From Bacillota bacterium (GTDB lineage: Bacteria; Bacillota; Clostridia; Acetivibrionales; DSM-1351): 64,000 nucleotides of DNA. Below are positions 25,018-33,525 of this stretch, piece by piece. The notes under the pieces are model-generated. The model saw only the letters and a program-made list of their open reading frames with translations, was not told the origin of the DNA and ran no database searches. Numbering within the stretch: position 1 is the stretch's first letter; each line of letters starts with the position of its first letter. The translations under genes were made by a program, and so were the position numbers. The DNA lies in NCBI GenBank assembly GCA_023409265.1, contig JAEYHZ010000015.1:62001-126000 (forward strand), given 5' to 3'.

Positions 25018-25650
25018 ATGTTTTTTAAGGGATTTAAGTTTGGACTATTGCTTCAGATAGCGATAGGACCGGTTTTTATATTTGTTTTAAAGACAGCCAC
25101 AGAGTCGGGAATCCTCGCTGCTGAGGCTGCTGTATTGGCTGCAACACTGGTTGACGCACTTTTTGTATTGCTTGCCATTTTAGGTATAGGAAAGTTAATT
25201 GATAAAAAGGGCTTTAAAACAGTCTTGAAATATTTTGGAATAGTAATTTTATTATATTTTGGTGCGGGTACTTTTCTGGGAGCCTTGGATATACATATCA
25301 TCCCTGGTATAGGAGGCCTTGCAGAAACCAGGAGTACATCAAGCTCATTTCTTCTGTGCCTTGTTTTAACTGCATCAAATCCATTAACCATCCTGTTCTG
25401 GACAGGGGTATTTGCTTCAAAAATTTCAACCGGGTCATTTACCAGATCTGATATGTATTTATTCGGTGCAGGTACTGTTATGACTACTTTTGTATTTTTA
25501 GGTGTTGTGGCTTTTCTTGCAGGACTTCTGGAGCCAATTATGACAGAAGGTATCATTAAGGCTTTAAATATAACAGTTGGTTTAATTCTGATTGCTTTTT
25601 CTGTAAATATGCTTTTCAAAAAAAACGAAGTAGCTATAAAAGCAGAATAG
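25018..25650 (+). CDS. LysE/RhtB-family amino acid exporter
   Basis: 210 residues with about six membrane segments. The N-terminal GLLLQIAIGPVF block and the ASNPLTILFWTGVFAS motif are typical of LysE translocators, which export amino acids or small cationic or polar metabolites. The substrate is not predictable. SD AAGGGAG. A hairpin about 40 bases upstream may belong to its leader. Confidence 0.85.
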   Translation: MFFKGFKFGLLLQIAIGPVFIFVLKTATESGILAAEAAVLAATLVDALFVLLAILGIGKLIDKKGFKTVLKYFGIVILLYFGAGTFLGALDIHIIPGIGGLAETRSTSSSFLLCLVLTASNPLTILFWTGVFASKISTGSFTRSDMYLFGAGTVMTTFVFLGVVAFLAGLLEPIMTEGIIKALNITVGLILIAFSVNMLFKKNEVAIKAE

Positions 25651-25677
25651 TATAAAGGGATAGTACAATTTTGAGTT

Positions 25678-25727
25678 CCGAAACATATGTTCGGATCATT
25701 GTCTTGTTTCCAATTGTAGGATATAAT
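25678..25727 (+). promoter_or_regulatory. Promoter with LexA-like palindrome before the adenylyltransferase gene
   Basis: CCGAAACATATGTTCGG (25678-25694) is followed by -35 TTGTCT (25699-25704), a 17-base spacer and -10 TATAAT (25722-25727). The right half GTTCG with an N4 centre resembles the Firmicutes LexA/DinR box CGAAC-N4-GTTCG, but the left half is GAAAC. A similar arrangement precedes the MBL gene at 29867. Confidence 0.6.
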
Positions 25728-25756
25728 GGATATAAGTTTGATACTGGAGGTTTAAA

Positions 25757-26626
25757 ATGAAAACAGTAAACGAAAGATATGATGAATTAATTGAAAAGAT
25801 TACCTGGTTTGCTAAAAAAAGAGATGATATTAGAGCTGTAATAATAATGGGTTCCCGCGCAAGAAAGGATGTGCCTGCAGATGACTGGTCTGATCTGGAT
25901 ATAAGTATTATTACTTCAACTCCAGATTACTATATAGACAATGAAAATTGGATGGGAGATATAAGCGCCTACTGGCTTACTTTTGTTGAAAAAATTGCTT
26001 CAGGTGATGGAATGGAGAGAAGAGTCCTGTTCGAAAATGGACTGGACGTGGATTTTGCCATTATGCCTCTTCAGGTTATTGAACAAATGAGAATTCATGG
26101 TGTTCCTGAAGATGTAAAATACTCATTAATACGCGGCACTAGAATTATTATTGATAAAGATGGTATTTTTGAATGGCTTCTGGCTGCTGATCTTAAGCTT
26201 GAAACTCCAGTACCGCCTTCAGAAAAGGAGTATATGAATCTGGTAAATGATTTTATTTATCATTTTGTATGGACATTAAAGAAGCTTAAAAGAAATGAAC
26301 TTTGGACTGCCAAAGGTTGCTCGGATAATTATATGAAATGGCAGTTGTTAAGAATGGCCGAGTGGCATGCCCGTGCTTTAAATGGAAACAGCTACGATAC
26401 CTGGCATGCCGGAAGATTTATTGAAAAGTGGGCAGACCCAAGAGTGGTTTCCGGGCTTAAAAAAGCTTTTGCTCATTTTGATTCCGAAGACATAAAAAAG
26501 TCATTAAGAGAAACTTACAATCTTTTTAGAATGATGGCAATAGAGGTGGCAGACAAATTGAGTTTCATTTACCCTGCAGAAAATGAGGAAAAAGTTTTAA
26601 AGTGGGCCGAAGATAACCTTATGTAA
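25757..26626 (+). CDS. Aminoglycoside 6-adenylyltransferase (ANT(6)-like)
   Basis: 289 residues, close to AadK/ANT(6) (about 285). The nucleotidyltransferase signature GSRARKDVPADDWSDLDISI provides the GS and D-x-D residues for ATP and metals; DVDFAIMPL supplies a further acidic residue. Such enzymes adenylylate streptomycin at the 6-hydroxyl. Chromosomal copies like this are common in Firmicutes and may have another natural role. It has its own SigA-like promoter with an upstream palindrome. Confidence 0.88.
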   Translation: MKTVNERYDELIEKITWFAKKRDDIRAVIIMGSRARKDVPADDWSDLDISIITSTPDYYIDNENWMGDISAYWLTFVEKIASGDGMERRVLFENGLDVDFAIMPLQVIEQMRIHGVPEDVKYSLIRGTRIIIDKDGIFEWLLAADLKLETPVPPSEKEYMNLVNDFIYHFVWTLKKLKRNELWTAKGCSDNYMKWQLLRMAEWHARALNGNSYDTWHAGRFIEKWADPRVVSGLKKAFAHFDSEDIKKSLRETYNLFRMMAIEVADKLSFIYPAENEEKVLKWAEDNLM

Positions 26627-26663
26627 ATTATTGAAATAACTATAAATATCGAGGGGACTTCCA

Positions 26664-27278
26664 ATGGAAAATTTTAACGAAAAGGCTCTGAACTGGGATA
26701 ACGAACCCAGGAGACTTGAAAGGGCCAGGGGAGTAGCCGATAATATACGCAACGCTCTTCCTAGTCTGCAACATATGAAGGGGTTGGAATATGGCTGCGG
26801 AACAGGTTTATTAAGCTTTGAACTTCAGAAAGACTTTTCAGAAATCACTTTGGCAGATAATTCAGAGGGAATGCTGGACGTAGTCAAACAAAAGATAGCA
26901 GTGTCAAATATAAGAAATATGACTCCCAAGCATCTGGATTTAACCAGGTCATCAATGGATGAAAAGTTTGATGTTATTTATACACTTATGACCCTTCACC
27001 ATATATTGGATATTGATAAAATAATCAGTGAGTTCCGGAACCTGTTAAATCCCTCAGGTTACTTGTGTATAGCTGATTTGACCGAAGAGGATGGTACATT
27101 TCACGGTCAGGATTTTATCGGGCATAAGGGATTTAAAAGGGAATATCTGATGGGGATTCTAAACAGATTTGGATTCAAGGAGTTATGCTGGAAGATATGC
27201 TATAATAACTTGAAAAGATGTGAAGATGGAACAGAAAAGAGCTATCCGATATTTCTACTAATAGTTCAAAAAGAATAA
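26664..27278 (+). CDS. Class I SAM-dependent methyltransferase
   Basis: 204 residues of the Methyltransf_11/UbiE-like group. SAM-binding motif I is LEYGCGTGLLSF near residue 41, followed by acidic ITLADNSEGML and the motif IYTLMTLHHILD. The substrate is unknown. GAGGGG precedes the ATG. One of several unrelated small enzymes in this stretch. Confidence 0.85.
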   Translation: MENFNEKALNWDNEPRRLERARGVADNIRNALPSLQHMKGLEYGCGTGLLSFELQKDFSEITLADNSEGMLDVVKQKIAVSNIRNMTPKHLDLTRSSMDEKFDVIYTLMTLHHILDIDKIISEFRNLLNPSGYLCIADLTEEDGTFHGQDFIGHKGFKREYLMGILNRFGFKELCWKICYNNLKRCEDGTEKSYPIFLLIVQKE

Positions 27279-27344
27279 GCGTAATTGTTATGTCGTAAAA
27301 TCACATTAAGTCAAAATTGAGGATATTAGGTTTCAGGAGGTATT

Positions 27345-27908
27345 ATGTTTTATATTCGGGTGAACGAAGATATTGAATTACGGAGCCTTGAAAACAAAAA
27401 TGCCAAAGAGCTGTATCATTTAATTGATAACAATCGTTTATATTTAAGAGAATGGCTTCCATGGGTAGGGGGCACTACAAGTGTGGAAGTTATAAAACAA
27501 TTTATAAAATCTTCAAAAAAGCAGCAAGCAGATAATAATGGATTTCAGGCGGGCATTTTTTACAAGGGTAAAATTGCAGGAATTGCAGGGCTTCATGGTA
27601 TAGACTGGAGCAATAAGAAAACCTCAATAGGTTATTGGATGGCGGCAGAGTACCAGGGGAATGGTATAATGACACAATGCTGCAAAGCCATTATTAATCA
27701 TGTTATTAAGGAACTTGGCTTAAACCGGGTTGAAATACGGGCTGCTGAATTTAACAAAAAAAGCAGGGCAGTTCCTGAAAGGCTTGGATTTACGATGGAG
27801 GGCATATCAAGACAGGTTGAATGGCTGTATGATCACTATGCGGACCATGTAATATATGCAATTCTGGCAAAGGATTGGGAAATTATTAATCAAAAACAGG
27901 AGGAATAG
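27345..27908 (+). CDS. GNAT acetyltransferase, RimJ/RimL-like
   Basis: 187 residues of the GNAT fold. The beginning ELRSLENKNAKELYHLID and LREWLPWV is typical of RimL-type proteins that acetylate N-termini; the acetyl-CoA loop region is YWMAAEYQGNGIMTQC. AGGAGG SD. It is followed two bases later by a small membrane protein gene, suggesting an operon through the HAD and second GNAT genes to 29537. Confidence 0.87.
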   Translation: MFYIRVNEDIELRSLENKNAKELYHLIDNNRLYLREWLPWVGGTTSVEVIKQFIKSSKKQQADNNGFQAGIFYKGKIAGIAGLHGIDWSNKKTSIGYWMAAEYQGNGIMTQCCKAIINHVIKELGLNRVEIRAAEFNKKSRAVPERLGFTMEGISRQVEWLYDHYADHVIYAILAKDWEIINQKQEE

Positions 27909-27910
27909 GA

Positions 27911-28174
27911 ATGGAAGACTGGGACGTGGTAGTGGGAGCATTAGGCTTTACAGTATTACTCGTTACGCCTTATATAATTAACAAACTGATAAAATTCAAA
28001 CTGGAGATTGCCAGAATAAATGCTGAAACAACTATTAAAGCAGAAGAGATCCGTGCTAAAAATCAGCTGGAAATTGAGATGCTTCTTAGGCAGGAAGGCA
28101 GAGCAAGAAAGAGTGACTATGATGTAGATGAGGATTATTATGAATCCCCTGACAGAATAAAAAGAAGAGTTTAA
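27911..28174 (+). CDS. Small membrane-anchored protein with charged helix, unknown
   Basis: 87 residues: one N-terminal hydrophobic segment (VVGALGFTVLLVTPYIINKLI), then a long, strongly charged helix (KLEIARINAETTIKAEEIRAK...) likely to form a coiled coil, and an acidic Tyr-rich tail (DVDEDYYESPD). I do not recognise a family. It has a good AGGAGG SD and sits in a tight operon between a GNAT and a HAD hydrolase gene. Confidence 0.7.
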   Translation: MEDWDVVVGALGFTVLLVTPYIINKLIKFKLEIARINAETTIKAEEIRAKNQLEIEMLLRQEGRARKSDYDVDEDYYESPDRIKRRV

Positions 28175-28191
28175 ATATAAAGGAGATCAGC

Positions 28192-28914
28192 ATGTTGCCA
28201 AAAGCAATTTTGTTTGATCTGGACGATACCATTATTTCATTTGATGGAGCAGCTGATACTGCATGGGAGATTATCTGTAATTCATTTGTAATGGAGATGA
28301 AAACCTCTTTTGATGAAAAGACCCTTCTTGAAAGTGTAAATAACGTAAGAACTTGGTATTGGGGCGATCCAGACAGACACAGAGTTGGAAGACTTAATAT
28401 GATTCAGGCCAGAAGAGACATTGTTAAAATGGCCCTGGAGAATTTGGGATATACCGAAGTAGAAAACGGCAGGAGGATGGCTGACAATTACAGCAAGCTT
28501 CAGGATGAACTAATATGCATGTTTCCTGATTCGCAGGTTACTTTGGAAAAGCTGAAGCACTTGGGAGTCAGAATGGCTTTAATAACAAATGGAACCTCTG
28601 AAAAGCAAAGAAGCAAAATTGACAGGTTTTGTTTATCCGGCTTTTTTGAGTTTTGTCTTATTGAAGGTGAGGTAGGCTTTGGAAAGCCGGATGTAAGGGT
28701 ATTTGAAATAGCGCTCAAAAAACTGGGGTTAAGTGCAAATGAGGTCTGGATGGTTGGAGACAATCTGACCTGGGATATTGAAGCACCACAGAAACTGGGT
28801 ATTTTCTCAATATGGAATGATTTTGAAAAAAAAGGGCTTCCGGCTGAATCAACTGTTAGGCCTGATAAGATAATAAATTCAATTTCCGAATTAATTGGTG
28901 AGGACGTTTTATGA
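28192..28914 (+). CDS. HAD-superfamily hydrolase
   Basis: 240 residues of the HAD phosphatase fold (subfamily IA). Motif I DLDDT at residues 8-12 holds the nucleophile Asp; motif II is LITNGTS, motif III Lys lies in GFGKPDVRVF and motif IV is GDNLTWDI. The alpha-helical cap follows motif I. The phosphate substrate is unknown. The stop overlaps the start of the downstream GNAT by four bases (ATGA). Confidence 0.9.
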   Translation: MLPKAILFDLDDTIISFDGAADTAWEIICNSFVMEMKTSFDEKTLLESVNNVRTWYWGDPDRHRVGRLNMIQARRDIVKMALENLGYTEVENGRRMADNYSKLQDELICMFPDSQVTLEKLKHLGVRMALITNGTSEKQRSKIDRFCLSGFFEFCLIEGEVGFGKPDVRVFEIALKKLGLSANEVWMVGDNLTWDIEAPQKLGIFSIWNDFEKKGLPAESTVRPDKIINSISELIGEDVL

Positions 28915-29537
28915 CAAAAGCAGATGTTAGTGAAAACAGTAAAAGTAAAATTATGGAAACTGACAGGTTGATCATAAGGAATTTCAGCGAAGACGACTGG
29001 GAAGATCTATATGAGTATTTATCGCAGAAGGAAGTACTCAGGTATGAACCCGGGGGCCCGAGTAGTCAGGAGGAGTGCAGGCAAATGGCCGCTGACCGTT
29101 CAAAGGGTAATAGTTTCTGGGCTGTATGTCTAAAGGAAAATGGTAAAATGATCGGTCACTTATATTTCCAGCAAACAGAACCTGCTGAATTCCTAACCTG
29201 GGAGCTGGGATACATATTTAATCCGTCTTATTACCGGAAAGGCTATGCTACAGAAGCCTCAAAAAGAATAGTTCGATATGCTTTCGATGAGTTGGGAGCC
29301 CACAGAATTGTTGCAATGTGTAACCCTGAAAACACTGCTTCATGGAGGTTAATGGAGCGTCTTCATATGAGACGTGAAGGATGTTTCATAAAGAAGGCAT
29401 TTTTCAGGAGAAACGAAGAGGGGTCCCCGATCTGGCATGATGCCTATGAATATGCTATTTTACATGAGGATTGGGTTAAATTGGAGAGCAAGCTTCACTT
29501 TAATGAAACAGCTATTAATTATGATCAAAGAAGCTAA
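28911..29537 (+). CDS. GNAT acetyltransferase, RimJ/RimL-like
   Basis: 208 residues of the GNAT fold. TDRLIIRNFSEDDWEDLYEYL is the usual RimJ/L start, with acetyl-CoA-binding residues in NPSYYRKGYATEASK and the motif CNPENTASWRLMERL. Translationally coupled to the HAD gene. Substrate unknown. Confidence 0.87.
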   Translation: MTKADVSENSKSKIMETDRLIIRNFSEDDWEDLYEYLSQKEVLRYEPGGPSSQEECRQMAADRSKGNSFWAVCLKENGKMIGHLYFQQTEPAEFLTWELGYIFNPSYYRKGYATEASKRIVRYAFDELGAHRIVAMCNPENTASWRLMERLHMRREGCFIKKAFFRRNEEGSPIWHDAYEYAILHEDWVKLESKLHFNETAINYDQRS

Positions 29538-29567
29538 CATTTACAGTCATGAAGGAGTGGAATTCTT

Positions 29568-29758
29568 GTGAACATTCTTCAATCATCGAGGGAATATTAT
29601 GAACAAGTTATCAAACACTTGATTGATAATGGGCAAAAGGCATAATTCTCGGCTGTACTGAAATTGGTTTGTTGGTAAAACCTGAGGATTCGGATGTGCC
29701 AACCTTTGATACAACTGTAATACACGCTGTTGAATCAGTTAACTGGGCTTTAGAATAG
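29568..29758 (+). pseudogene. Remnant of an aspartate/glutamate racemase gene
   Basis: Starting at GTG 29568, ten bases after AAGGAG, the frame reads SREYYEQVIKHLIDNGQ and then stops. Shifted at about 29637, it continues GIILGCTEIGLLVKPEDSD...VPTFDTTVIHAVE to a stop at 29758. These are the C-terminal 60 residues of an aspartate/glutamate racemase, including the second catalytic Cys (LGCTE). The N-terminal two thirds are missing. It differs clearly from the intact racemase at 30843, so it is not a recent partial duplication. Confidence 0.8.
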
Positions 29759-29866
29759 AATGAAAGCATAGGTCGGTTGTAAGTAAATTTTGGTAGTAAT
29801 CAATTGAAGATTACTACTTTTTAATTTATTACTAATATATAACGATAATGTTAAATGTTAAAAAAA

Positions 29867-29917
29867 AGAACAAATGTTCGAAAGTGTATTGTAATATGAA
29901 TTATTCTGGTATATAAT
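29867..29917 (+). promoter_or_regulatory. Promoter with LexA-like palindrome before the MBL gene
   Basis: AGAACAAATGTTCG (29867-29880) matches CGAAC-N4-GTTCG at all but one base. It is followed by -35 TTGTAA (29889-29894), a 17-base spacer and -10 TATAAT (29912-29917). The layout copies that at 25678-25727, including GTATATAATGGAT versus GGATATAATGGAT around the -10. Confidence 0.6.
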
Positions 29918-29963
29918 GGATGAAGCTGGTGAATATGATTAAGGTTAGGAGCATACCCAAAAT

Positions 29964-30605
29964 ATGAAACTTCGGAAGATTAAAAATAGAGGTGTTTTAT
30001 TTACATATGATTTTTTTGGTTGGGATTTAAATATATATCTTATAATGGGAAATAAATACAACTTCCTCATTGACTCAGGCTTGGGATCCTTATGTATTGA
30101 GCCTGTTACGGATTATATCAAGAATCAGTCCAAACCTTTATTTGTTATCAATACTCATTATCACTGGGATCATATTTGGGGAAACAGTTCTTTAAAAACT
30201 TGTTCAATAATTTCCCATAAACTTTGCAGAGATATTATTGAACAGCAATGGGAAGTTATGATGAAGAAAAATAGTCAGTTCTGCTGTGGCAATGTTGAAA
30301 TTTGCTTACCAAACATGGTTTTTGAAAGTGAAATTTACTTTCCTGAGGAACAAATCAGAATTTTTCATACTCCAGGGCATACAATTGACGGCATCAGTGT
30401 TCTGGATGAACAGGATAAGATATTGCACGCAGGTGACAATATTGGTGATACTCTTGATGAAATCGTCCCCAATTTAAATTGTGAACGTGATACTTATATT
30501 AATACTTTGATGAAATATAAAGAGTATGATTTTGAGTTATGTCTTTCAGGACATAATGGTATTTTGCAAAAGGATGTGCTGGACGTAATATTATCAAAGA
30601 TTTAA
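29964..30605 (+). CDS. Metallo-beta-lactamase-fold hydrolase
   Basis: 213 residues of the MBL fold. The zinc motif H-x-H-x-D-H is seen as HYHWDH near residue 60, with later ligands in HTPGHT, HAGD (Asp) and SGHNG (His). Proteins like this hydrolyse thioesters, lactones or other substrates; the substrate here is unknown. Start ATG 29964 with a weak SD (AGGAGC upstream). Own promoter with a LexA-like box. Confidence 0.85.
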   Translation: MKLRKIKNRGVLFTYDFFGWDLNIYLIMGNKYNFLIDSGLGSLCIEPVTDYIKNQSKPLFVINTHYHWDHIWGNSSLKTCSIISHKLCRDIIEQQWEVMMKKNSQFCCGNVEICLPNMVFESEIYFPEEQIRIFHTPGHTIDGISVLDEQDKILHAGDNIGDTLDEIVPNLNCERDTYINTLMKYKEYDFELCLSGHNGILQKDVLDVILSKI

Positions 30606-30628
30606 AAAGCTACTGTATAGGAGTTTTT

Positions 30629-30700
30629 ATGGAAATCGTTAAAATTACACCTGAAATGGCACAATATGTTGATGAGTATTATATGGCTAAATTAATATAA
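30629..30700 (+). pseudogene. Possible N-terminal remnant of a GNAT gene
   Basis: A 23-codon frame, MEIVKITPEMAQYVDEYYMA followed by KLI and a stop, with AGGAG upstream. It looks like the beginning of a GNAT-type acetyltransferase cut short. It could also be a chance frame; the call rests only on its resemblance and its position between two decayed loci. Confidence 0.35.
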
Positions 30701-30842
30701 TAAGGGCAGGTATTCGTCTATGGACACTGACCCTCAGATACTGAAAGGTGAGTAGCACTCCTTAAGTCATTAAATTATAAGTAATAACTATTATCAGTTT
30801 AAAATATAATTTGAAATATATATAAGGCAGGAGGGGAGTTTT

Positions 30843-31547
30843 ATGAAAGTAGGAATAGTTGGCGGAATAGGTCCGGAATCCACTGTTGAGTACTACAAGA
30901 GTATTATAACCGGGTATCAGAGAAGAATGCGTGATGATAACTATCCGGAAATAGTAATTGACAGCATTAATATGAAAGAAATGCTGTCATACGTGGCTAA
31001 AAGAGACTGGGAGTCATTAGTTCAAATGCTGATGAAATCTATAAACTCCCTGACTCAGGTTGGAGCAGATTTTGCGGTAATAGCTTCAAATACACCTCAT
31101 GTCGTTTTTGACAGAGTTAGGCAAATAGCTAAAATACCTTTACTAAGCATCGTGGAAGAAACTTGTAAGAAAGCAGAAACTATTAATTGTAAAAGATTGG
31201 GATTATTGGGTACAGGCTTTACCATGAGAGAGAACTTTTATCATGATACATTTTTAGCTCATAACATGGAAATTGTTTTACCAAATATTGATGAGCAGCA
31301 GTACATTCATCAAAAATTATTCAGCGAGATTGAACTGGGTATTGTCAAGAAAGAGACTAAGTATGGTTTGCTTTCAATAATAGACAGGATGGTTGAAGAG
31401 GAATTTATAGACAGCTTGATCCTGGGATGCACCGAATTGCCCTTGATACTGATGGAGGGGGATAGCAGCATTCCATATTTTAATACAGCTGAAATCCATA
31501 TAAACAGTATTATTGACAGAATTACATCCTCAAACACATTAAAATAA
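30843..31547 (+). CDS. Aspartate/glutamate racemase-family protein with Ser at first catalytic site
   Basis: 234 residues, complete. The N-terminal GIVGGIGPESTVEYYK is typical of aspartate racemases. The second catalytic Cys is present in LGCTELPL, but the first, usually in a CNT motif, is replaced by Ser (ASNTPH). Family members with one Cys replaced are known and may have stereospecific or altered activity. GGAGGGG SD. Substrate uncertain. Confidence 0.85.
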   Translation: MKVGIVGGIGPESTVEYYKSIITGYQRRMRDDNYPEIVIDSINMKEMLSYVAKRDWESLVQMLMKSINSLTQVGADFAVIASNTPHVVFDRVRQIAKIPLLSIVEETCKKAETINCKRLGLLGTGFTMRENFYHDTFLAHNMEIVLPNIDEQQYIHQKLFSEIELGIVKKETKYGLLSIIDRMVEEEFIDSLILGCTELPLILMEGDSSIPYFNTAEIHINSIIDRITSSNTLK

Positions 31548-31575
31548 ATTACAAAAAGGTAAAGCAGGTGAAAAA

Positions 31576-32280
31576 ATGTTTAGCGTAACCGAAAAATGGA
31601 ATCCCAAACAGGCACAGTTAAAAGAAATAATATTAAAACCTGATAAATTTGAACAGGCCATCAAGCTATGCCTTGAAATGCATTGTCTTATACATACTTC
31701 AGAAATGTCAGGCTCGGCTCTCGCTACCTATGAGGATCTCATATGGGACGGGCTGACCCCGGAGGTATTTAGGACCCAATTAAAGAACTCCGGTTCAACA
31801 ATAGCATGGAATTTGTGGCATCTTACCAGGATAGAAGATTTGACAGCCAATCTTCTGATTGCCGAAGAAGATCAATGTATTAACAACAATTGGCTTGAAA
31901 AAATAAATGTCTCAATTTGTGATACGGGTAATGCCATGACTGCTCAGGAAATTGCTTCTTTCAGTTCTCAGATAAGTATGTTTGAACTTAGAAAATACAG
32001 AATTGAGGTTGGCAGAAAAACTCAAAGTATTCTCAATAGTCTGAAACCAGATCAGATGAAGCGGAAAATCAGACCTGTTGCAGTAGCTCGGGTCCGGCAG
32101 GAAGGCGGTGTTACAGACGCAGAAGAGTCCAGGTGGCTGTTGGATTTCTGGGGTAAAAAGACTGTTGCAGGGATATTGCTTATGCCAATAACCCGCCATC
32201 AGATAGTACATATAAATGATTCACTGAAAATAAAGAAAAGCCTGGAAAAAAAATTGGTGACAAAGATGAAAAAGTTATAG
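31576..32280 (+). CDS. DinB-superfamily protein
   Basis: 234 residues with the DinB four-helix-bundle pattern. The probable metal-ligand His residues are in CLEMHCLIH, WNLWHLTRIED and RHQIVHIND. DinB-like proteins are often thiol S-transferases or of unknown function; no partner thiol pathway gene is nearby. GCAGGTG precedes the ATG closely. It follows the racemase gene by 28 bases and may be cotranscribed with it. Confidence 0.7.
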   Translation: MFSVTEKWNPKQAQLKEIILKPDKFEQAIKLCLEMHCLIHTSEMSGSALATYEDLIWDGLTPEVFRTQLKNSGSTIAWNLWHLTRIEDLTANLLIAEEDQCINNNWLEKINVSICDTGNAMTAQEIASFSSQISMFELRKYRIEVGRKTQSILNSLKPDQMKRKIRPVAVARVRQEGGVTDAEESRWLLDFWGKKTVAGILLMPITRHQIVHINDSLKIKKSLEKKLVTKMKKL

Positions 32281-32324
32281 GGGCGGTTTCTAATTTATTG
32301 TGTGAGAAATATCAGGAGAGTAGT

Positions 32325-32699
32325 ATGAGAATATATAAAATCATAGCCTATTATTGCATTATTGTCGGTATATCCATGGTATGTATGTGGAGCTTATTAC
32401 TGGCAACGGACCAGGTTCCCGAAATTGGAACAAAGAATATAAGTATAGCTTTTCATTTATTTTCAGAGTTTGCCACATCAATTTTATTAATTATTAGTGG
32501 TTTTGGGATAATTAAGAAGACAAAATGGTCAGATAAACTGTTTCTGGTTGCCATAGGAGCACTAATATACTCTATGCTTAATGCGGTAGGCCTTTACGGG
32601 CAGCTCGGTGAAATTCCAATGTTTGTGATGTTCCTTATTTTTCTGGTATTAGCATTTGTTTTCACCGTTATTTATTTAAGAAAAAGGGATGTTAGATAA
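32325..32699 (+). CDS. Four-helix membrane protein, unknown
   Basis: 124 residues with four predicted membrane segments (IIAYYCIIVGISMVCMWSLL, FHLFSEFATSILLIISGFGII, LFLVAIGALIYSMLNAVGLY, MFVMFLIFLVLAFVFTVIYL). I do not recognise the family. An in-frame TTG at 32298 would add nine residues, but CAGGAGAG fits ATG 32325. It lies directly before the decayed ABC/two-component locus. Confidence 0.65.
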   Translation: MRIYKIIAYYCIIVGISMVCMWSLLLATDQVPEIGTKNISIAFHLFSEFATSILLIISGFGIIKKTKWSDKLFLVAIGALIYSMLNAVGLYGQLGEIPMFVMFLIFLVLAFVFTVIYLRKRDVR

Positions 32700-32719
32700 A
32701 GTGATATAAATTTACGGTA

Positions 32720-33522
32720 TTGTCGTTAGTATGGTTATATTATGAACAACAACAAAAAGTATTAAGTGTAAATAACCTTTGTAAAACATATATCGTAAAC
32801 AAAAGACAGAACAATGTCCTTAAAAATATCAATTTTGAGATGTTTGAAGGTGAGTTCACAGCAATTATGGGACCTTCGGGTTCTGGTAAGTCTACGTTAC
32901 TCTATACAGTAAGCGGGATGGATCAACTTACAGCAGGGAAAGTCATATTCTGTGGAAAAGATATAAGCAGCCTGAGTCCTGATAGAATGTCGGATGTCAG
33001 ATTGAATGAAATGGGTTTCATATTCCAGCAAATGCATATGTTGAGAAATTTGTCCACTTATGATAATATCATTGTAGCAGCTTATAATTCTGAAGCGGGG
33101 AAAACAAAAGAACAACGCAAAAAGATAAATGAGTACGCAGTTGAGCTGATGAGAAAACTTGAAATTATTGATATAGCAGATAATGACATCACAGAAGTAT
33201 CAGGAGGACAGCTTCAAAGAGCGTGTATCTGCAGGGCGTTGATAAACAGACCAAAAATGTTATTTGCCGATGAGCCTACAGGTGCGCTTAATTCAAAAAC
33301 TTCTAATGAGGTAATGGTTGAACTTAATAAAATTAATAGAGATGGAACCACAATCTTGCTTGTAACTCACGATGTTAAGGTCCAGCCAAGACGGACAAAG
33401 TTCTTTACATAGTTGACGGAAATATTCAGGGAGAGTTACAGTTGGGCAAGTATACCGGCGAAAGTACAGGAAAAGAACGTGAAAGAAAACTGAGCAGCTG
33501 GCTAATGGACATGGGATGGTGA
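32720..33522 (+). pseudogene. Frameshifted ABC transporter ATPase (MacB/BceA type)
   Basis: The reading frame carries Walker A GPSGSGKST, Q-loop FIFQQMH, signature SGGQLQRA, Walker B MLFADEPTG and H-switch VTHD, as in antimicrobial-peptide efflux ATPases. After VKV the frame runs into a stop at 33412. One base out of phase, KTDKVLYIVDGNIQGELQLG and onward to LSSWLMDMGW restores the expected C-terminus (stop 33522), so one base was probably lost near 33385. At the 5' end the only ATG (32742) is also one base out of frame, across a run of five A. No permease gene follows. The protein is probably non-functional. Confidence 0.8.
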
Positions 33523-33525
33523 TAT

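Noticed and set aside
25053..25619. Long minus-strand reading frame opposite the LysE gene
   Set aside because: It is a mirror of a real gene; the plus-strand frame has the LysE motifs and an SD, while the antisense protein shows only low-complexity Lys/Pro/Thr residues.
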